Shown here: positions 56,042-64,000 of the stretch, in pieces
Numbering within the stretch: the stretch's first letter is position 1
Layout: each line of letters begins with the position of its first letter
NCBI GenBank assembly: GCA_002282015.1
Contig: NCIJ01000003.1
Location: forward strand, 62,001-126,000
Length of the DNA: 64,000 nt
Direction: 5' to 3'
From: Sulfuricurvum sp. 17-40-25
GTDB lineage: Bacteria; Campylobacterota; Campylobacteria; Campylobacterales; Sulfurimonadaceae
The notes under the pieces: model-generated
Told to the model about the DNA's origin: nothing
The model's input: the letters and a program-made list of their open reading frames with translations, nothing else
Database searches by the model: none
Program-made: the position numbers and the translations under genes

Positions 56042-56971
56042 TTAAAAAAACTTGCGTAAGTTTACGCCTTTATACATATGAGCCACCTCTTTTTCATACC
56101 CATTGAACATCAATGTATCTTGTTTGAAAAAACTCCCCAGAGGGCGCTCACGTGCCTGCGACCATCTAGGGTGATCCACGGTAGGATTGACATTTGCAAA
56201 AAAGCCGTATTCTTTGGGTGCCATATCATTCCATGTTGTATGCGATGGAGTTTCTCTGAGTGTAATGCTCACAATACTTTTGATACTTTTAAACCCATAT
56301 TTCCACGGGACGACCAGACGTATCGGTGCACCGTTTTGAGGTAAAAGCTCTTTTCCGTACAAACCTACCGCCAATAACGTCAAAGGGTTCATCGCTTCAT
56401 CGATGCGTAATCCCTCGCGATAGGGAAAGCTAATGCTGCCAAAGCTCTCCCGTTGTGCCGGAAACTGTTTGGGGTCAAACAGGGTTTGAAATTCCACAAA
56501 TTTGGATTTAGACGTCAACCCCACGTGTTTGAGTACCGAAGCCAGAGGGATACCAACCCAGGGTACCACCATCGACCACCCCTCAACACAGCGAAAACGG
56601 TATATACGCTCTTGCGCAGGGATGAGTTTCAGTAACTGGTCAATATCCAAAGTCACTTTTTTTTGAACTTCTCCGCCGATGCTCATCGTCCATGGTCGTG
56701 TTTTTAAATTTTTAGCCAAACGTGCCGGGGATTCTTTGTCGGTTGAATACTCGTAAAAATTGTTATACGTGGTAATCTGATCAAACGACGTCGGTTTTAA
56801 TCCTCTGCTGGTTTTCTCCCGTTCATAATTCAATGCTCCAAACAACGGCGTAGCTGCCAATGCTACTGCCGATGCCGCTAGCTTCATGAGCTCTCGACGT
56901 TCTTTATAAACACTCTCAGGCGTAATCTCATTTGAAGGGATAGTTTTGGTGTAGTTATGACGTATAAGCAT
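56042..56971 (-). CDS. msrP: Periplasmic methionine sulfoxide reductase MsrP (molybdoenzyme)
   Basis: This 309-residue molybdopterin enzyme (YedY) repairs oxidised methionine in periplasmic proteins. A Tat-type leader has KERRELMKLAASAVALAATPL (about 26-46). The molybdenum ligand is Cys in YRFRCVEGWSMVVPW (near 125). QNGAPIRLVVPWKYGFKSIKSI and the C-terminal region are family-typical. I chose the ATG at 56971 with TGGAG nine bases upstream. It is transcribed away from rimO across a 52-base gap, and msrQ follows directly. Confidence 0.93.
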   Translation of the reverse strand: MLIRHNYTKTIPSNEITPESVYKERRELMKLAASAVALAATPLFGALNYEREKTSRGLKPTSFDQITTYNNFYEYSTDKESPARLAKNLKTRPWTMSIGGEVQKKVTLDIDQLLKLIPAQERIYRFRCVEGWSMVVPWVGIPLASVLKHVGLTSKSKFVEFQTLFDPKQFPAQRESFGSISFPYREGLRIDEAMNPLTLLAVGLYGKELLPQNGAPIRLVVPWKYGFKSIKSIVSITLRETPSHTTWNDMAPKEYGFFANVNPTVDHPRWSQARERPLGSFFKQDTLMFNGYEKEVAHMYKGVNLRKFF

Positions 56972-57023
56972 GGTAAAACTCCAGTTGGCTATAATAGCAC
57001 TAATAATATCCAAGGGTTGGTAA

Positions 57024-58340
57024 ATGGCAAAAAAACTTCACATCGTTTCACTGGGTTGTACGAAAAATCTTGTTGATACCGAAGTCATGTTGGGACGGTT
57101 ACAAGAATATCAAATGACGGACGACAGTACCGAAGCCGATGTCATCATCGTCAACACCTGCGGATTCATCGATGCCGCAAAACAAGAGTCACTCAATACG
57201 ATTTTCAATCTAAATGAAGGACGTAAAGAAGATTCCCTTTTGGTAATGGCAGGATGTTTAAGCGAACGCTACCAAGAAGATTTGGCCAAAGAGCTTAAGG
57301 AAGTCGATATCTTCACAGGTGTTGGCGATTACGACAAGATCGATGAGCTTTTAGCCCTCAAACAAAGCCGTTTTACCCCTCAAGTCTACCTTATCGATGG
57401 TGCTGAGCGTGTGGTTACGGGTTCCACCTATCATGCGTATATCAAACTATCCGAAGGGTGTAATCAACAGTGCAGTTTTTGCGCCATTCCTTCGTTTAAA
57501 GGGAAGCTAAACTCCCGTAGTTTGGACAGTATCGCCAAAGAAGTGGAAGGATTGGTTGCAAAAGGATATTATGACTTCACCTTTATTTCTCAAGATTCCA
57601 GTTCATATTTACGTGACCAAAACGTCAGCGAAGGGCTTATTCATCTTATCAAACGTATCGAACTTATCGATGGTGTAAAAAGTGCGCGTATCTTGTATCT
57701 TTACCCATCTACTACAACACTAAAACTGATCAAAACCATTGCTGATTCACCTGTTTTTCAAAACTATTTTGACATGCCGATCCAGCATATCAATGATGAG
57801 ATGCTTCGCATCATGAAACGTGGTTTTGGAAAAGAAAAAACGATTGAACTTCTTAATGCCATGCGTAGCCTTCCTGGCTCTTTTATCCGCACAAGTTTCA
57901 TCGTAGGACACCCGGGTGAAACACCCGAAATGTTTGACGAGATGGCCCAATTTGCTGCGACATTTGGCTTTGATCGTATCAACATATTCAGTTACTCTGA
58001 TGAAGAAGGGACCAGTGCTTATAAGTTCGAGGACAAAGTTCCTGCAAAAACCATCAACGAACGTGCTAAAAAACTGGGAGATATCGCTTCTGCTGTAGAA
58101 GTAGAGAGTCTCAATAAGCTAGTCGGTACAGACATTCTTCTAGTCATCGATGGCGAAAGTGATGAACACGAATTCCTATTGAGTGCGAGTGCACTTCTAT
58201 GGGCTCCCGATATCGATGGTGAAATTTATGTCAATGATCGTGAAATCGAGGGAGAGCTGACCTACGGAAAAGTTTATTGTGCCCGTATTACAGAAATTAT
58301 TGACAAGCACCCATTGGCTACAATCACGGGCGATGCTTAA
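57024..58340 (+). CDS. rimO: Ribosomal protein S12 methylthiotransferase
   Basis: This 438-residue radical SAM enzyme methylthiolates an Asp of ribosomal protein S12. N-terminal UPF0004 domain: HIVSLGCTKNLVDTEVMLGRL, IVNTCGFIDAAKQESL, VMAGCLSERY supply three Cys for the auxiliary cluster. The SAM cluster is in LSEGCNQQCSFCAIPSFKGKLNSR (CxxxCxxC). A TRAM-like end reads DILLVIDGESDEHE. RimO rather than MiaB is favoured by SLGCTKN and the S12-type radical motif. It starts 52 bases from msrP and overlaps tilS by 8 bases. Confidence 0.95.
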   Translation: MAKKLHIVSLGCTKNLVDTEVMLGRLQEYQMTDDSTEADVIIVNTCGFIDAAKQESLNTIFNLNEGRKEDSLLVMAGCLSERYQEDLAKELKEVDIFTGVGDYDKIDELLALKQSRFTPQVYLIDGAERVVTGSTYHAYIKLSEGCNQQCSFCAIPSFKGKLNSRSLDSIAKEVEGLVAKGYYDFTFISQDSSSYLRDQNVSEGLIHLIKRIELIDGVKSARILYLYPSTTTLKLIKTIADSPVFQNYFDMPIQHINDEMLRIMKRGFGKEKTIELLNAMRSLPGSFIRTSFIVGHPGETPEMFDEMAQFAATFGFDRINIFSYSDEEGTSAYKFEDKVPAKTINERAKKLGDIASAVEVESLNKLVGTDILLVIDGESDEHEFLLSASALLWAPDIDGEIYVNDREIEGELTYGKVYCARITEIIDKHPLATITGDA

Positions 58341-59349
58341 TCTTTTACATCTAGATCTTCTCAAGCAAGGAAAAGCCCTTCTTGCCTTTTCAGGCGGGGT
58401 TGATTCAACCGCTCTTTTTTATCTTCTACGTTCTCATAATATCACTTTTGATATTGCTCATGTTAACTACCACACCAGACCCTCAAGCGATGAAGAAGCC
58501 CAAAGTGCTGAAGATCTGGCTCTAACTCATAATCTTCGCTGCTATACACACTCCTGCCGTTTGGAAGGTAAAAACTTCGAGCACCGTGCTAGGGAAGAAC
58601 GCTATACTTTTTTAAACTATCTTGTGCAAAAGTACGGCTACACTCATGTTCTCACCGCCCATCAGCTTAACGACCGGCTTGAATGGTTAATGATGCAGTT
58701 TTGCCGTGGTTCAGGATTACCAGAGCTTCTTGGTATTCGTTCCATAGATCACAGAGATGACATGACACTCATACGACCTCTGCTCGAACATGACCGTGAT
58801 AGTATCGAAGCGTATTTAGCCAAACATAATCACTCCCATTTTATCGATGAAAGCAATAACGATGATCGCTATACTCGCAACATCTTTCGCCGTCGCTTCA
58901 GTACTCCGCTGATGCAAGAATACCGTGAAGCCATCAAACGCAGTTTTCGATATTTGGAAGAAGACAATGCAGCACTCATTGAAGAGGTTTGTGTTGAACG
59001 CGTAGACGAACTTTATTATTTTTCCAATCCCAGAAACACTCATTCACTCATCCTTGCAGTAGACAGTATTTTAAAATCGCTGGGACATGTCATGCGCGGA
59101 AATGAAAAAGAGTTGTTGAAACAGGAGAAATCACTGATCGTAGGTCGCACCTATGTGGTCACTATCGAGGATAATTATACGTATATCATCCCCTATATCG
59201 CCGAAGAAAGCATGAAAAAAGAGTTTAAAGAAGAGTGCAGAATACAAAAAATTGACCCTAAGATGCGCGGCTATCTAGCCACTCACCCTAAAGCGTATGA
59301 GGCTATACGTCGATTAAAAGACGCTCCAAGACCTCTTCGATACGACTGA
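58333..59349 (+). CDS. tilS: tRNA(Ile)-lysidine synthase
   Basis: This 338-residue enzyme lysidinylates C34 of tRNA-Ile(CAU) so that it reads AUA. The P-loop LLAFSGGVDSTALFYLL lies at about 14-32, then VLTAHQLNDRLEWLMMQFCRGSGLPELLG and SNNDDRYTRNIFRRRF. This is a short TilS without the large C-terminal domains of E. coli, as in other Campylobacterota. The ATG at 58333 lies inside the rimO stop region (ATGCTTAA), an 8-base overlap that suggests coupled translation. The last 47 bases overlap the end of lon on the other strand. Confidence 0.94.
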   Translation: MLNLLHLDLLKQGKALLAFSGGVDSTALFYLLRSHNITFDIAHVNYHTRPSSDEEAQSAEDLALTHNLRCYTHSCRLEGKNFEHRAREERYTFLNYLVQKYGYTHVLTAHQLNDRLEWLMMQFCRGSGLPELLGIRSIDHRDDMTLIRPLLEHDRDSIEAYLAKHNHSHFIDESNNDDRYTRNIFRRRFSTPLMQEYREAIKRSFRYLEEDNAALIEEVCVERVDELYYFSNPRNTHSLILAVDSILKSLGHVMRGNEKELLKQEKSLIVGRTYVVTIEDNYTYIIPYIAEESMKKEFKEECRIQKIDPKMRGYLATHPKAYEAIRRLKDAPRPLRYD

Positions 59350-61726
59350 CACCCACGATTTCCAAAGCGCTTTTCACTTCATCAGGAATATCACTCAAAT
59401 CACGCTCGAAATTTTTCTGCGGGATGAGGGCTAAAATCATGCCAGCACGGTGCGCGGCAATGAGTTTTTCTTTGAGCCCGCCAATAGGAAGAACATTACC
59501 ACTCAATGATACTTCTCCTGTCATTGCGATATCGGCGCGTACTTTTTTATTACTCAAGATCGAAGCAATGACCGTACACATCGCGATACCGGCACTCGGA
59601 CCATCTTTTGGTGTGGCACCATCAGGTACATGGATATGCAAGTCAAAGCGTTTATACACTTCACTCGCATCTACCAGAACATCCGTCTCACGTTCAGCTG
59701 TACTTAGAGGAATGACCGAATGGTCCACAGTCACCTTGCCCGTATCAATCAGTGTCTTGACCACAGACAGTGCAATGCGCGCCGATTCTTTCATCACCTC
59801 ACCCAAACTTCCAGTAAGCTGTAACATCCCTTTACCATTGATACGAATCGCTTCAATTTTGAGAACATCACCACCAACTGCCGTCCATGCAAGACCATTT
59901 ACCACACCAACACGATTGACGTGATCCGTTTTCTCAATCTCAAAGACGGTTTTTTCCAAAAAGTCTTTGAGGTTTTTAATACTGACGTTGATTTTCTCTG
60001 ACTCTGGATTTTCTAAAATCCGTTTGGCACTTTTGCGCACAATATCTGCGATACGGCGACGAAGATTTCGTACCCCTGCTTCTCGTGTGTGTTTTTCAAT
60101 GACTTCTGCCAATGCTGTTTTAGAAATAGAGAGTTCTCCCGCTTTGAGCCCATGTTTTTTCAGCTCTTGCGGGATCAAATACTGTTTTGCTATTTGAAAC
60201 TTCTCTTGTGGCGTATACGAACTAACCGGAATGAATTCCATACGATCACGTAACGGTCCTGGAATTTTACCCGCATCATTTGCGGTTGCGATGAAAATGG
60301 CTTTGCTCAAGTCGAGATTAAAATTCAAATAGTAATCTCTAAAATGGCTGTTTTGCTCTGGGTCCAAAATCTCTAACAATACCGCTGTCGGATCACCGCG
60401 ATTGGACTTGGCCACTTTATCGATTTCATCCAAAACGATGACTGGATTCATCTTTTTAGCTTCGATCAATCCTTGGACAATACGCCCGGGCATGGCTCCC
60501 ACGTACGTACGGCGATGTCCCCGCAGCTCATTGACGTCTTCCAATCCCCCCAAAGCAACACGAATCAATGGACGCTTTAATGCAACCGCAATCGAATTGG
60601 CCAATGATGTTTTACCCACACCAGGTGGTCCTACGAAACACAAAATCGCTCCACGTCCCTCTTTATCCCCCATACCACGTAGTTCTAAAAGCTCTTTAAC
60701 GGAAAAATATTCCAAAATACGCTCTTTTGGTTTACGAAGAGAAAAGTGATCTTTATTAAGCTGTGTTTCTACCTCATGTACATGAAGCGCTTTTTTAGCC
60801 TCTTCCCCGTAAGGAATATCCAACACCCATTCCAAGTAGGTTTGTATCACTCCTGCATCTGCACTGTCTGGATGCATACGGGCAAAACGTTCTAACTGCT
60901 TATTGATCTCTTTGTAAGCATCTTCGTGCATTTTAGCTTTTTTACTCTCAAGCTTTTTACGAAACTCTTCGATCTCTTCATCACGATGCGTATCGGTACC
61001 AAGCTCTTTTTGAATCTGCTTGAGCTGTTCTTTGAGGAAATATTCTTTGTTCACCTTTTCAATACGCGTATGTACTTTCGAACGAATCTCTTTTTGCAAT
61101 CGTGCCGCTTCTGTCTCTTCAATGAGCTCATCAATCAGTATCAAACAACGCTTTTCAGGATCACGTTCAATAAAGAGCGCATAGGCATTCTCTTTTTTGA
61201 GCTTAATCGAGCTACAAATCAGATCGATAATACGATTATGTTCATGATTTTCTTCAATCGTACGTAGTAAGTCTGCGGGAAAATAATTGCTGACTTGCGA
61301 TAATGCACGTACTTTTTCACGTAATATTTCGAGAATAGCATCCATTTTTAAGTTACTGACTTCTTGTGAAGTAATAATATCAACATGTGCGCGTAACGGA
61401 TTATCATTGCTAAACTCCATGATATGACCGCGTGCAAGACCTTGAAACAAAATTTTAATACGCCCATCTGGAAGGACTACTTTACGCATAATAGAGCCAA
61501 TAACCCCTGCATCATACACCGATGCACCGTCACGTTGACCCTCATGATCCGGCTTAACCGGGCATACGATCACCAAAGAATTATTTTCAATCGCTTCGGT
61601 TGCAGCGGCTATGTTTTTTTCATCGTTTAAAAAAAGGGGAGAAATCATAAAAGGGTATAAAAAAAGATCGTCTTCCGCAATAACCGGTAAAACGGTTGGA
61701 AATGGGCTGTAATTACTAAGTTGCAT
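59303..61726 (-). CDS. lon: ATP-dependent protease Lon
   Basis: This 807-residue cytoplasmic protease degrades damaged and regulatory proteins. The N-terminal substrate domain (about 1-200) starts FPTVLPVIAEDDLFLYPFMISPLFL. A coiled coil (about 220-300) leads to the AAA+ module with Walker A GPPGVGKTSLANSIA near 360 and Walker B VIVLDEIDKVA. The C-terminal protease domain has GATPKDGPSAGIAM, catalytic Ser 711, and LKEKLIAAHRAG, catalytic Lys 754 (43 residues apart as in the family). AGGATTTATATA precedes the ATG. It is convergent with tilS. Confidence 0.97.
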   Translation of the reverse strand: MQLSNYSPFPTVLPVIAEDDLFLYPFMISPLFLNDEKNIAAATEAIENNSLVIVCPVKPDHEGQRDGASVYDAGVIGSIMRKVVLPDGRIKILFQGLARGHIMEFSNDNPLRAHVDIITSQEVSNLKMDAILEILREKVRALSQVSNYFPADLLRTIEENHEHNRIIDLICSSIKLKKENAYALFIERDPEKRCLILIDELIEETEAARLQKEIRSKVHTRIEKVNKEYFLKEQLKQIQKELGTDTHRDEEIEEFRKKLESKKAKMHEDAYKEINKQLERFARMHPDSADAGVIQTYLEWVLDIPYGEEAKKALHVHEVETQLNKDHFSLRKPKERILEYFSVKELLELRGMGDKEGRGAILCFVGPPGVGKTSLANSIAVALKRPLIRVALGGLEDVNELRGHRRTYVGAMPGRIVQGLIEAKKMNPVIVLDEIDKVAKSNRGDPTAVLLEILDPEQNSHFRDYYLNFNLDLSKAIFIATANDAGKIPGPLRDRMEFIPVSSYTPQEKFQIAKQYLIPQELKKHGLKAGELSISKTALAEVIEKHTREAGVRNLRRRIADIVRKSAKRILENPESEKINVSIKNLKDFLEKTVFEIEKTDHVNRVGVVNGLAWTAVGGDVLKIEAIRINGKGMLQLTGSLGEVMKESARIALSVVKTLIDTGKVTVDHSVIPLSTAERETDVLVDASEVYKRFDLHIHVPDGATPKDGPSAGIAMCTVIASILSNKKVRADIAMTGEVSLSGNVLPIGGLKEKLIAAHRAGMILALIPQKNFERDLSDIPDEVKSALEIVGVSRIEEVLERLLIDV

Positions 61727-61782
61727 TATATAAATCCTATAATTAATGTATCTATTGTGCCTCTATAAGAGACATAAATATT

Positions 61783-62568
61783 TTAGAAAGAAGGGATTAA
61801 GAAGTCATACCACGACGTTTCTTTTGAAGTTACCGGTGACACTTTGGCAGAAGCATTAATATCATCGTCCATTGAAACGACACTACGAGTTTGTGGAATC
61901 ATAAATTCATACCAACTGCTAGTTCCATCTCCTTCAAACATTCCACGGTACCATGGTACTTGCGCCGCTTCTATTTCAGAAGAATTAATCCATGTAACAG
62001 GAGCAATATCACGATAAAAAACCGCCCCTTTTGGTTTTCCCAATCGATCATATAAGGCTGCAATTTGATCATTCAATGTCGCCTTTGCCAACTCCAACTG
62101 CGTCTCCATAGTATTGACTAAGGGCATATAGATTGAATAAGGGTAGTTTTGCTTAAAAGCCAGTGCTCCTTTTAGTGTTTCGTCAATCAACCCCTGATCT
62201 CGTCCAGGATGAGGAAGTGCTAAAAACTTAGCTTTTATTTTCAAAAACTCCGAGTACTCTTTACCTGCACCCGTTGCGTAGCGGCGATTGTACTCGTCTA
62301 AAAAATGTTCCGCAAGCAAATACTCTTCGTACGCCATGTGTGCTTGTGCCATAATCAAGGTTCCCTCATTCAATAATGGAGAAGCCACATGCTCACTTTG
62401 CAATGAACTAAAATAGCCATCTGCTTTTTCTAAATTTCCATCCGCAACAGCAGTAACCATTTTTCCGTACCAATAATCAGCAGGCTTGTTGTATTCCTCG
62501 ACCTCTTTTGAGCATCCGCTTAAAAAAAGTATACTCACTACTGCCATAATTACGATTCGAATCATCAT
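61783..62568 (-). CDS. bamD: Outer membrane assembly lipoprotein BamD
   Basis: This 261-residue lipoprotein is a component of the BAM complex that folds outer membrane barrels. A signal peptide (VIMAVVSILFLSGC) gives lipobox Cys 19. TPR-like helices follow: PADYWYGKMVTAVADGNLEKADGYFSSLQSEH, LIMAQAHMAYEEYLLAEHFLDEYNRRY, and FKQNYPYSIYMPLVNTM, which are typical of BamD/ComL. The C-terminal 70 residues (about 190-261) form an unusual tail with repeated SSWYEFMIP / TSWYDFLIP blocks of unknown role. It is divergent from fliW and upstream of lon by 56 bases. Confidence 0.88.
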   Translation of the reverse strand: MMIRIVIMAVVSILFLSGCSKEVEEYNKPADYWYGKMVTAVADGNLEKADGYFSSLQSEHVASPLLNEGTLIMAQAHMAYEEYLLAEHFLDEYNRRYATGAGKEYSEFLKIKAKFLALPHPGRDQGLIDETLKGALAFKQNYPYSIYMPLVNTMETQLELAKATLNDQIAALYDRLGKPKGAVFYRDIAPVTWINSSEIEAAQVPWYRGMFEGDGTSSWYEFMIPQTRSVVSMDDDINASAKVSPVTSKETSWYDFLIPSF

Positions 62569-62730
62569 TTATCGTGTCCATTTTCTGTTAAGTTAGAACC
62601 ATTTTACCAAAAAGAAATTAATATAAAGTAGCTATTTACCCAAGATCTCGGGTGAATATTCACTCTATATGACTTTTTTTATAGTTCATGTGTTAAAATC
62701 GTGAACAATCCTTAACTTTGTGAGGCTATT

Positions 62731-63120
62731 ATGCAGTTTACTCTACAACTTCCAATGCTTGGTTTCGAGTCGGTGACTCATATGGAACTTAAAAAAATTG
62801 ATGACATTTTTATGCGTCTTGAAAGCGTGGATGACGGCCCTTCATTTACCCTTATCAATCCTTATGCTTTACGTGAATATTCTTTTGATATCCCGACATC
62901 GTTGCAAGCTGCAATGCAGATCACTGAGACTACCAATCTACTCATCTTTAATATTGTTATTTTAAGCAGTACCATTGAAGACTCAACTATCAATTTTGTC
63001 GCTCCCTTGATTTTTAACACTGACAATCAAAGTATGGCGCAAGTCATCATCGATAACCGTACTGATTTTGCAATTGCTGAACCTATCCGCAACTATCTCA
63101 AAGGTGACGCCAATGAATAA
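62731..63120 (+). CDS. fliW: Flagellar assembly factor FliW
   Basis: This 129-residue cytoplasmic protein binds flagellin and CsrA, so that CsrA-mediated repression of flagellin translation is released when flagellin is exported. Conserved features: LPMLGFESVTHMELKKIDDIFMRLES near the start, FTLINPYALREYSFDIP, LLIFNIVILSSTIEDSTINFVAPLIFN and MAQVIIDN near the end, matching FliW in order. TGTGAGGCT precedes the ATG. It overlaps proC by 8 bases (ATGAATAA). Confidence 0.92.
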   Translation: MQFTLQLPMLGFESVTHMELKKIDDIFMRLESVDDGPSFTLINPYALREYSFDIPTSLQAAMQITETTNLLIFNIVILSSTIEDSTINFVAPLIFNTDNQSMAQVIIDNRTDFAIAEPIRNYLKGDANE

Positions 63121-63877
63121 ACCACTCATTACGTTTATCGGCAATGGAAAAATGGCTCTTTCCATTGCTAAAGGGCTAGAAGAGACTTATTCGATTGAAG
63201 TTATAGGACGCACTAAAGAGAAACTGGATCAGTTTGAAACTGCTCTAGGGTGCAGTATTCAAAAAACACTTTATGAAGAATCAAACTGCGAGAGAAAAAC
63301 GATTATTCTATGTGTCAAACCGTATAATCTTCCCGAAATCTCAACCCGTTTACGTGGTAAAGCAAAAGCTCTTTACTCCGTACTAGCAGGAACACCGTTG
63401 TCCTCACTGCACTCTATCAGTGCTGTAAGCTATGTACGCGCAATGCCAAACCTTGCTGCTGAAGTGAGTCTGTCTATGACATCACTTGTGGGGGATGCTT
63501 CTTTGAAAGAGGAAGCGGTTGCATTGTTTACTTCAATCGGTAAAACCTTATGGCTTGGAAGTGAAAAAGAGCTTGATATTGCAACTGCTCTTGCGGGCAG
63601 CGGCCCTGCTTATCTGACTCTCATAGCAGAAGCCCTATGTGATGGTGCCGTACGTGAAGGGCTCAAAAGAGACGATGCTATGAGCCTCATGCGAGGACTT
63701 TTCCAGGGATTTGGAACACTCATTCAAACCTCTCATCCTGCGTTACTCAAAGACAATGTGATGAGTCCAGGAGGGACAACTGCTGCAGGCTATGGAGCAC
63801 TCGAAAAGTTTGGCGTACGTCACGGATGCATGGAAGCTATCCGTTTGGCATACGAAAAGGCTAAAAGTTTTAAATAG
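63113..63877 (+). CDS. proC: Pyrroline-5-carboxylate reductase
   Basis: This 254-residue enzyme makes proline from pyrroline-5-carboxylate using NAD(P)H. The Rossmann motif LITFIGNGKMALSIAKGL, the segment ILCVKPYNLPEI, AVSYVRAMPNLAAEVSLSMTSL and the substrate-binding signature GSGPAYLTLIAEALCDGAVREGLKR followed by SPGGTTAAGYGALE are all present. The ATG at 63113 lies within the fliW stop region. It overlaps the convergent next gene by 8 bases. Confidence 0.95.
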   Translation: MNKPLITFIGNGKMALSIAKGLEETYSIEVIGRTKEKLDQFETALGCSIQKTLYEESNCERKTIILCVKPYNLPEISTRLRGKAKALYSVLAGTPLSSLHSISAVSYVRAMPNLAAEVSLSMTSLVGDASLKEEAVALFTSIGKTLWLGSEKELDIATALAGSGPAYLTLIAEALCDGAVREGLKRDDAMSLMRGLFQGFGTLIQTSHPALLKDNVMSPGGTTAAGYGALEKFGVRHGCMEAIRLAYEKAKSFK

Positions 63878-64000
63878 CGTTACGATGAACTTTCATCGTG
63901 AAAGATGATTTGATTCTATCCCCTTCACGCTCAAAATAAATAGGAAAATTAACCGCAATAATCCAGTCACTTGTGTTGATCTTCTCAAGGAACTGATAAA
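63870..64000 (-). CDS. 3' end of an unidentified gene, cut by the window edge
   Basis: The minus strand is open for 42 codons from the window edge to a stop at 63872-63870. It encodes a C-terminus with YQFLEKINTSDWIIAVNF and ends KSSFTMKVHRNAI. Trp, Tyr and Phe occur at reasonable density, and the frame overlaps the proC stop by 8 bases, in keeping with the compact layout. Too little is visible for a family assignment. Confidence 0.55.
   Translation of the reverse strand, partial: YQFLEKINTSDWIIAVNFPIYFEREGDRIKSSFTMKVHRNAI

Overview
The window reads as ordinary chromosome of a Campylobacterota (epsilonproteobacterial) bacterium, most like the free-living Sulfuricurvum/Sulfurimonas group. This is a judgement from gene content, not a database match. 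The pointers are FliW, an AtpE that starts with a signal-like peptide, MqnC of the futalosine menaquinone route, NhaD, NDH-2, an OprD-type porin, LptD next to an MCE protein, and several signalling proteins. Base composition is low to moderate GC, coding density is very high, and many neighbours overlap by 1 to 8 bases. There is no prophage, CRISPR array, rRNA operon or intact insertion sequence. The only clear mobile DNA is a decayed IS30-type transposase tail beside a tRNA-Leu gene.

Layout: 0-10 kb holds a porin, a RecD/PIF1-like helicase, a degenerate GGDEF protein with a TonB protein, a DnaQ-like exonuclease, a CBS-PAS-GGDEF-EAL protein with a periplasmic rhodanese, a DUF302 lipoprotein and a beta-helix surface protein without a signal peptide. 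10.5-18.7 kb is one minus-strand operon (DUF3450, TtpC-type channel, ExbB, ExbD, TonB, TPR protein, TonB-dependent receptor), a TonB2-type import system with its own receptor. 19-32.6 kb carries tRNA-Leu, atpE, a tight envelope/housekeeping run (purD, RDD protein, lptD, MCE protein, pnp) preceded by a probable 6S RNA, then hemD, guaA, nhaD, nadB and a 42-codon LptM-like lipoprotein gene embedded in the start of nadB.

32.6-40.2 kb, plus strand: uvrC, then a four-gene phosphorelay: an Aer-type PAS protein, a protein with one intact and one His-less HPt domain, a NIT-sensor hybrid kinase whose real receiver is flanked by two degenerate ones, and a single-domain receiver. 40.2-46.2 kb, minus strand, is a pilin-like locus with three proteins bearing class III leader peptides and a 1319-residue MshQ-like adhesin candidate.

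46.5-64 kb is mostly housekeeping: hpf; kdsA-ribH-nusB-mqnC-M16-recG on the minus strand; NDH-2; msrP-msrQ with a BaiN-type flavoprotein; rimO-tilS; lon; bamD; fliW-proC. The window ends inside an unidentified minus-strand gene.

I did not find an unmistakably new defence or mobile system. The best leads are the PAS/HPt/hybrid-kinase relay, the MCE protein with a barrel-like C-terminus, the TonB2-type operon with unknown substrate, the hidden LptM-like gene, the 6S RNA locus, and a UGA-interrupted short ORF that ends in the ribosome binding site of the MshQ-like gene.
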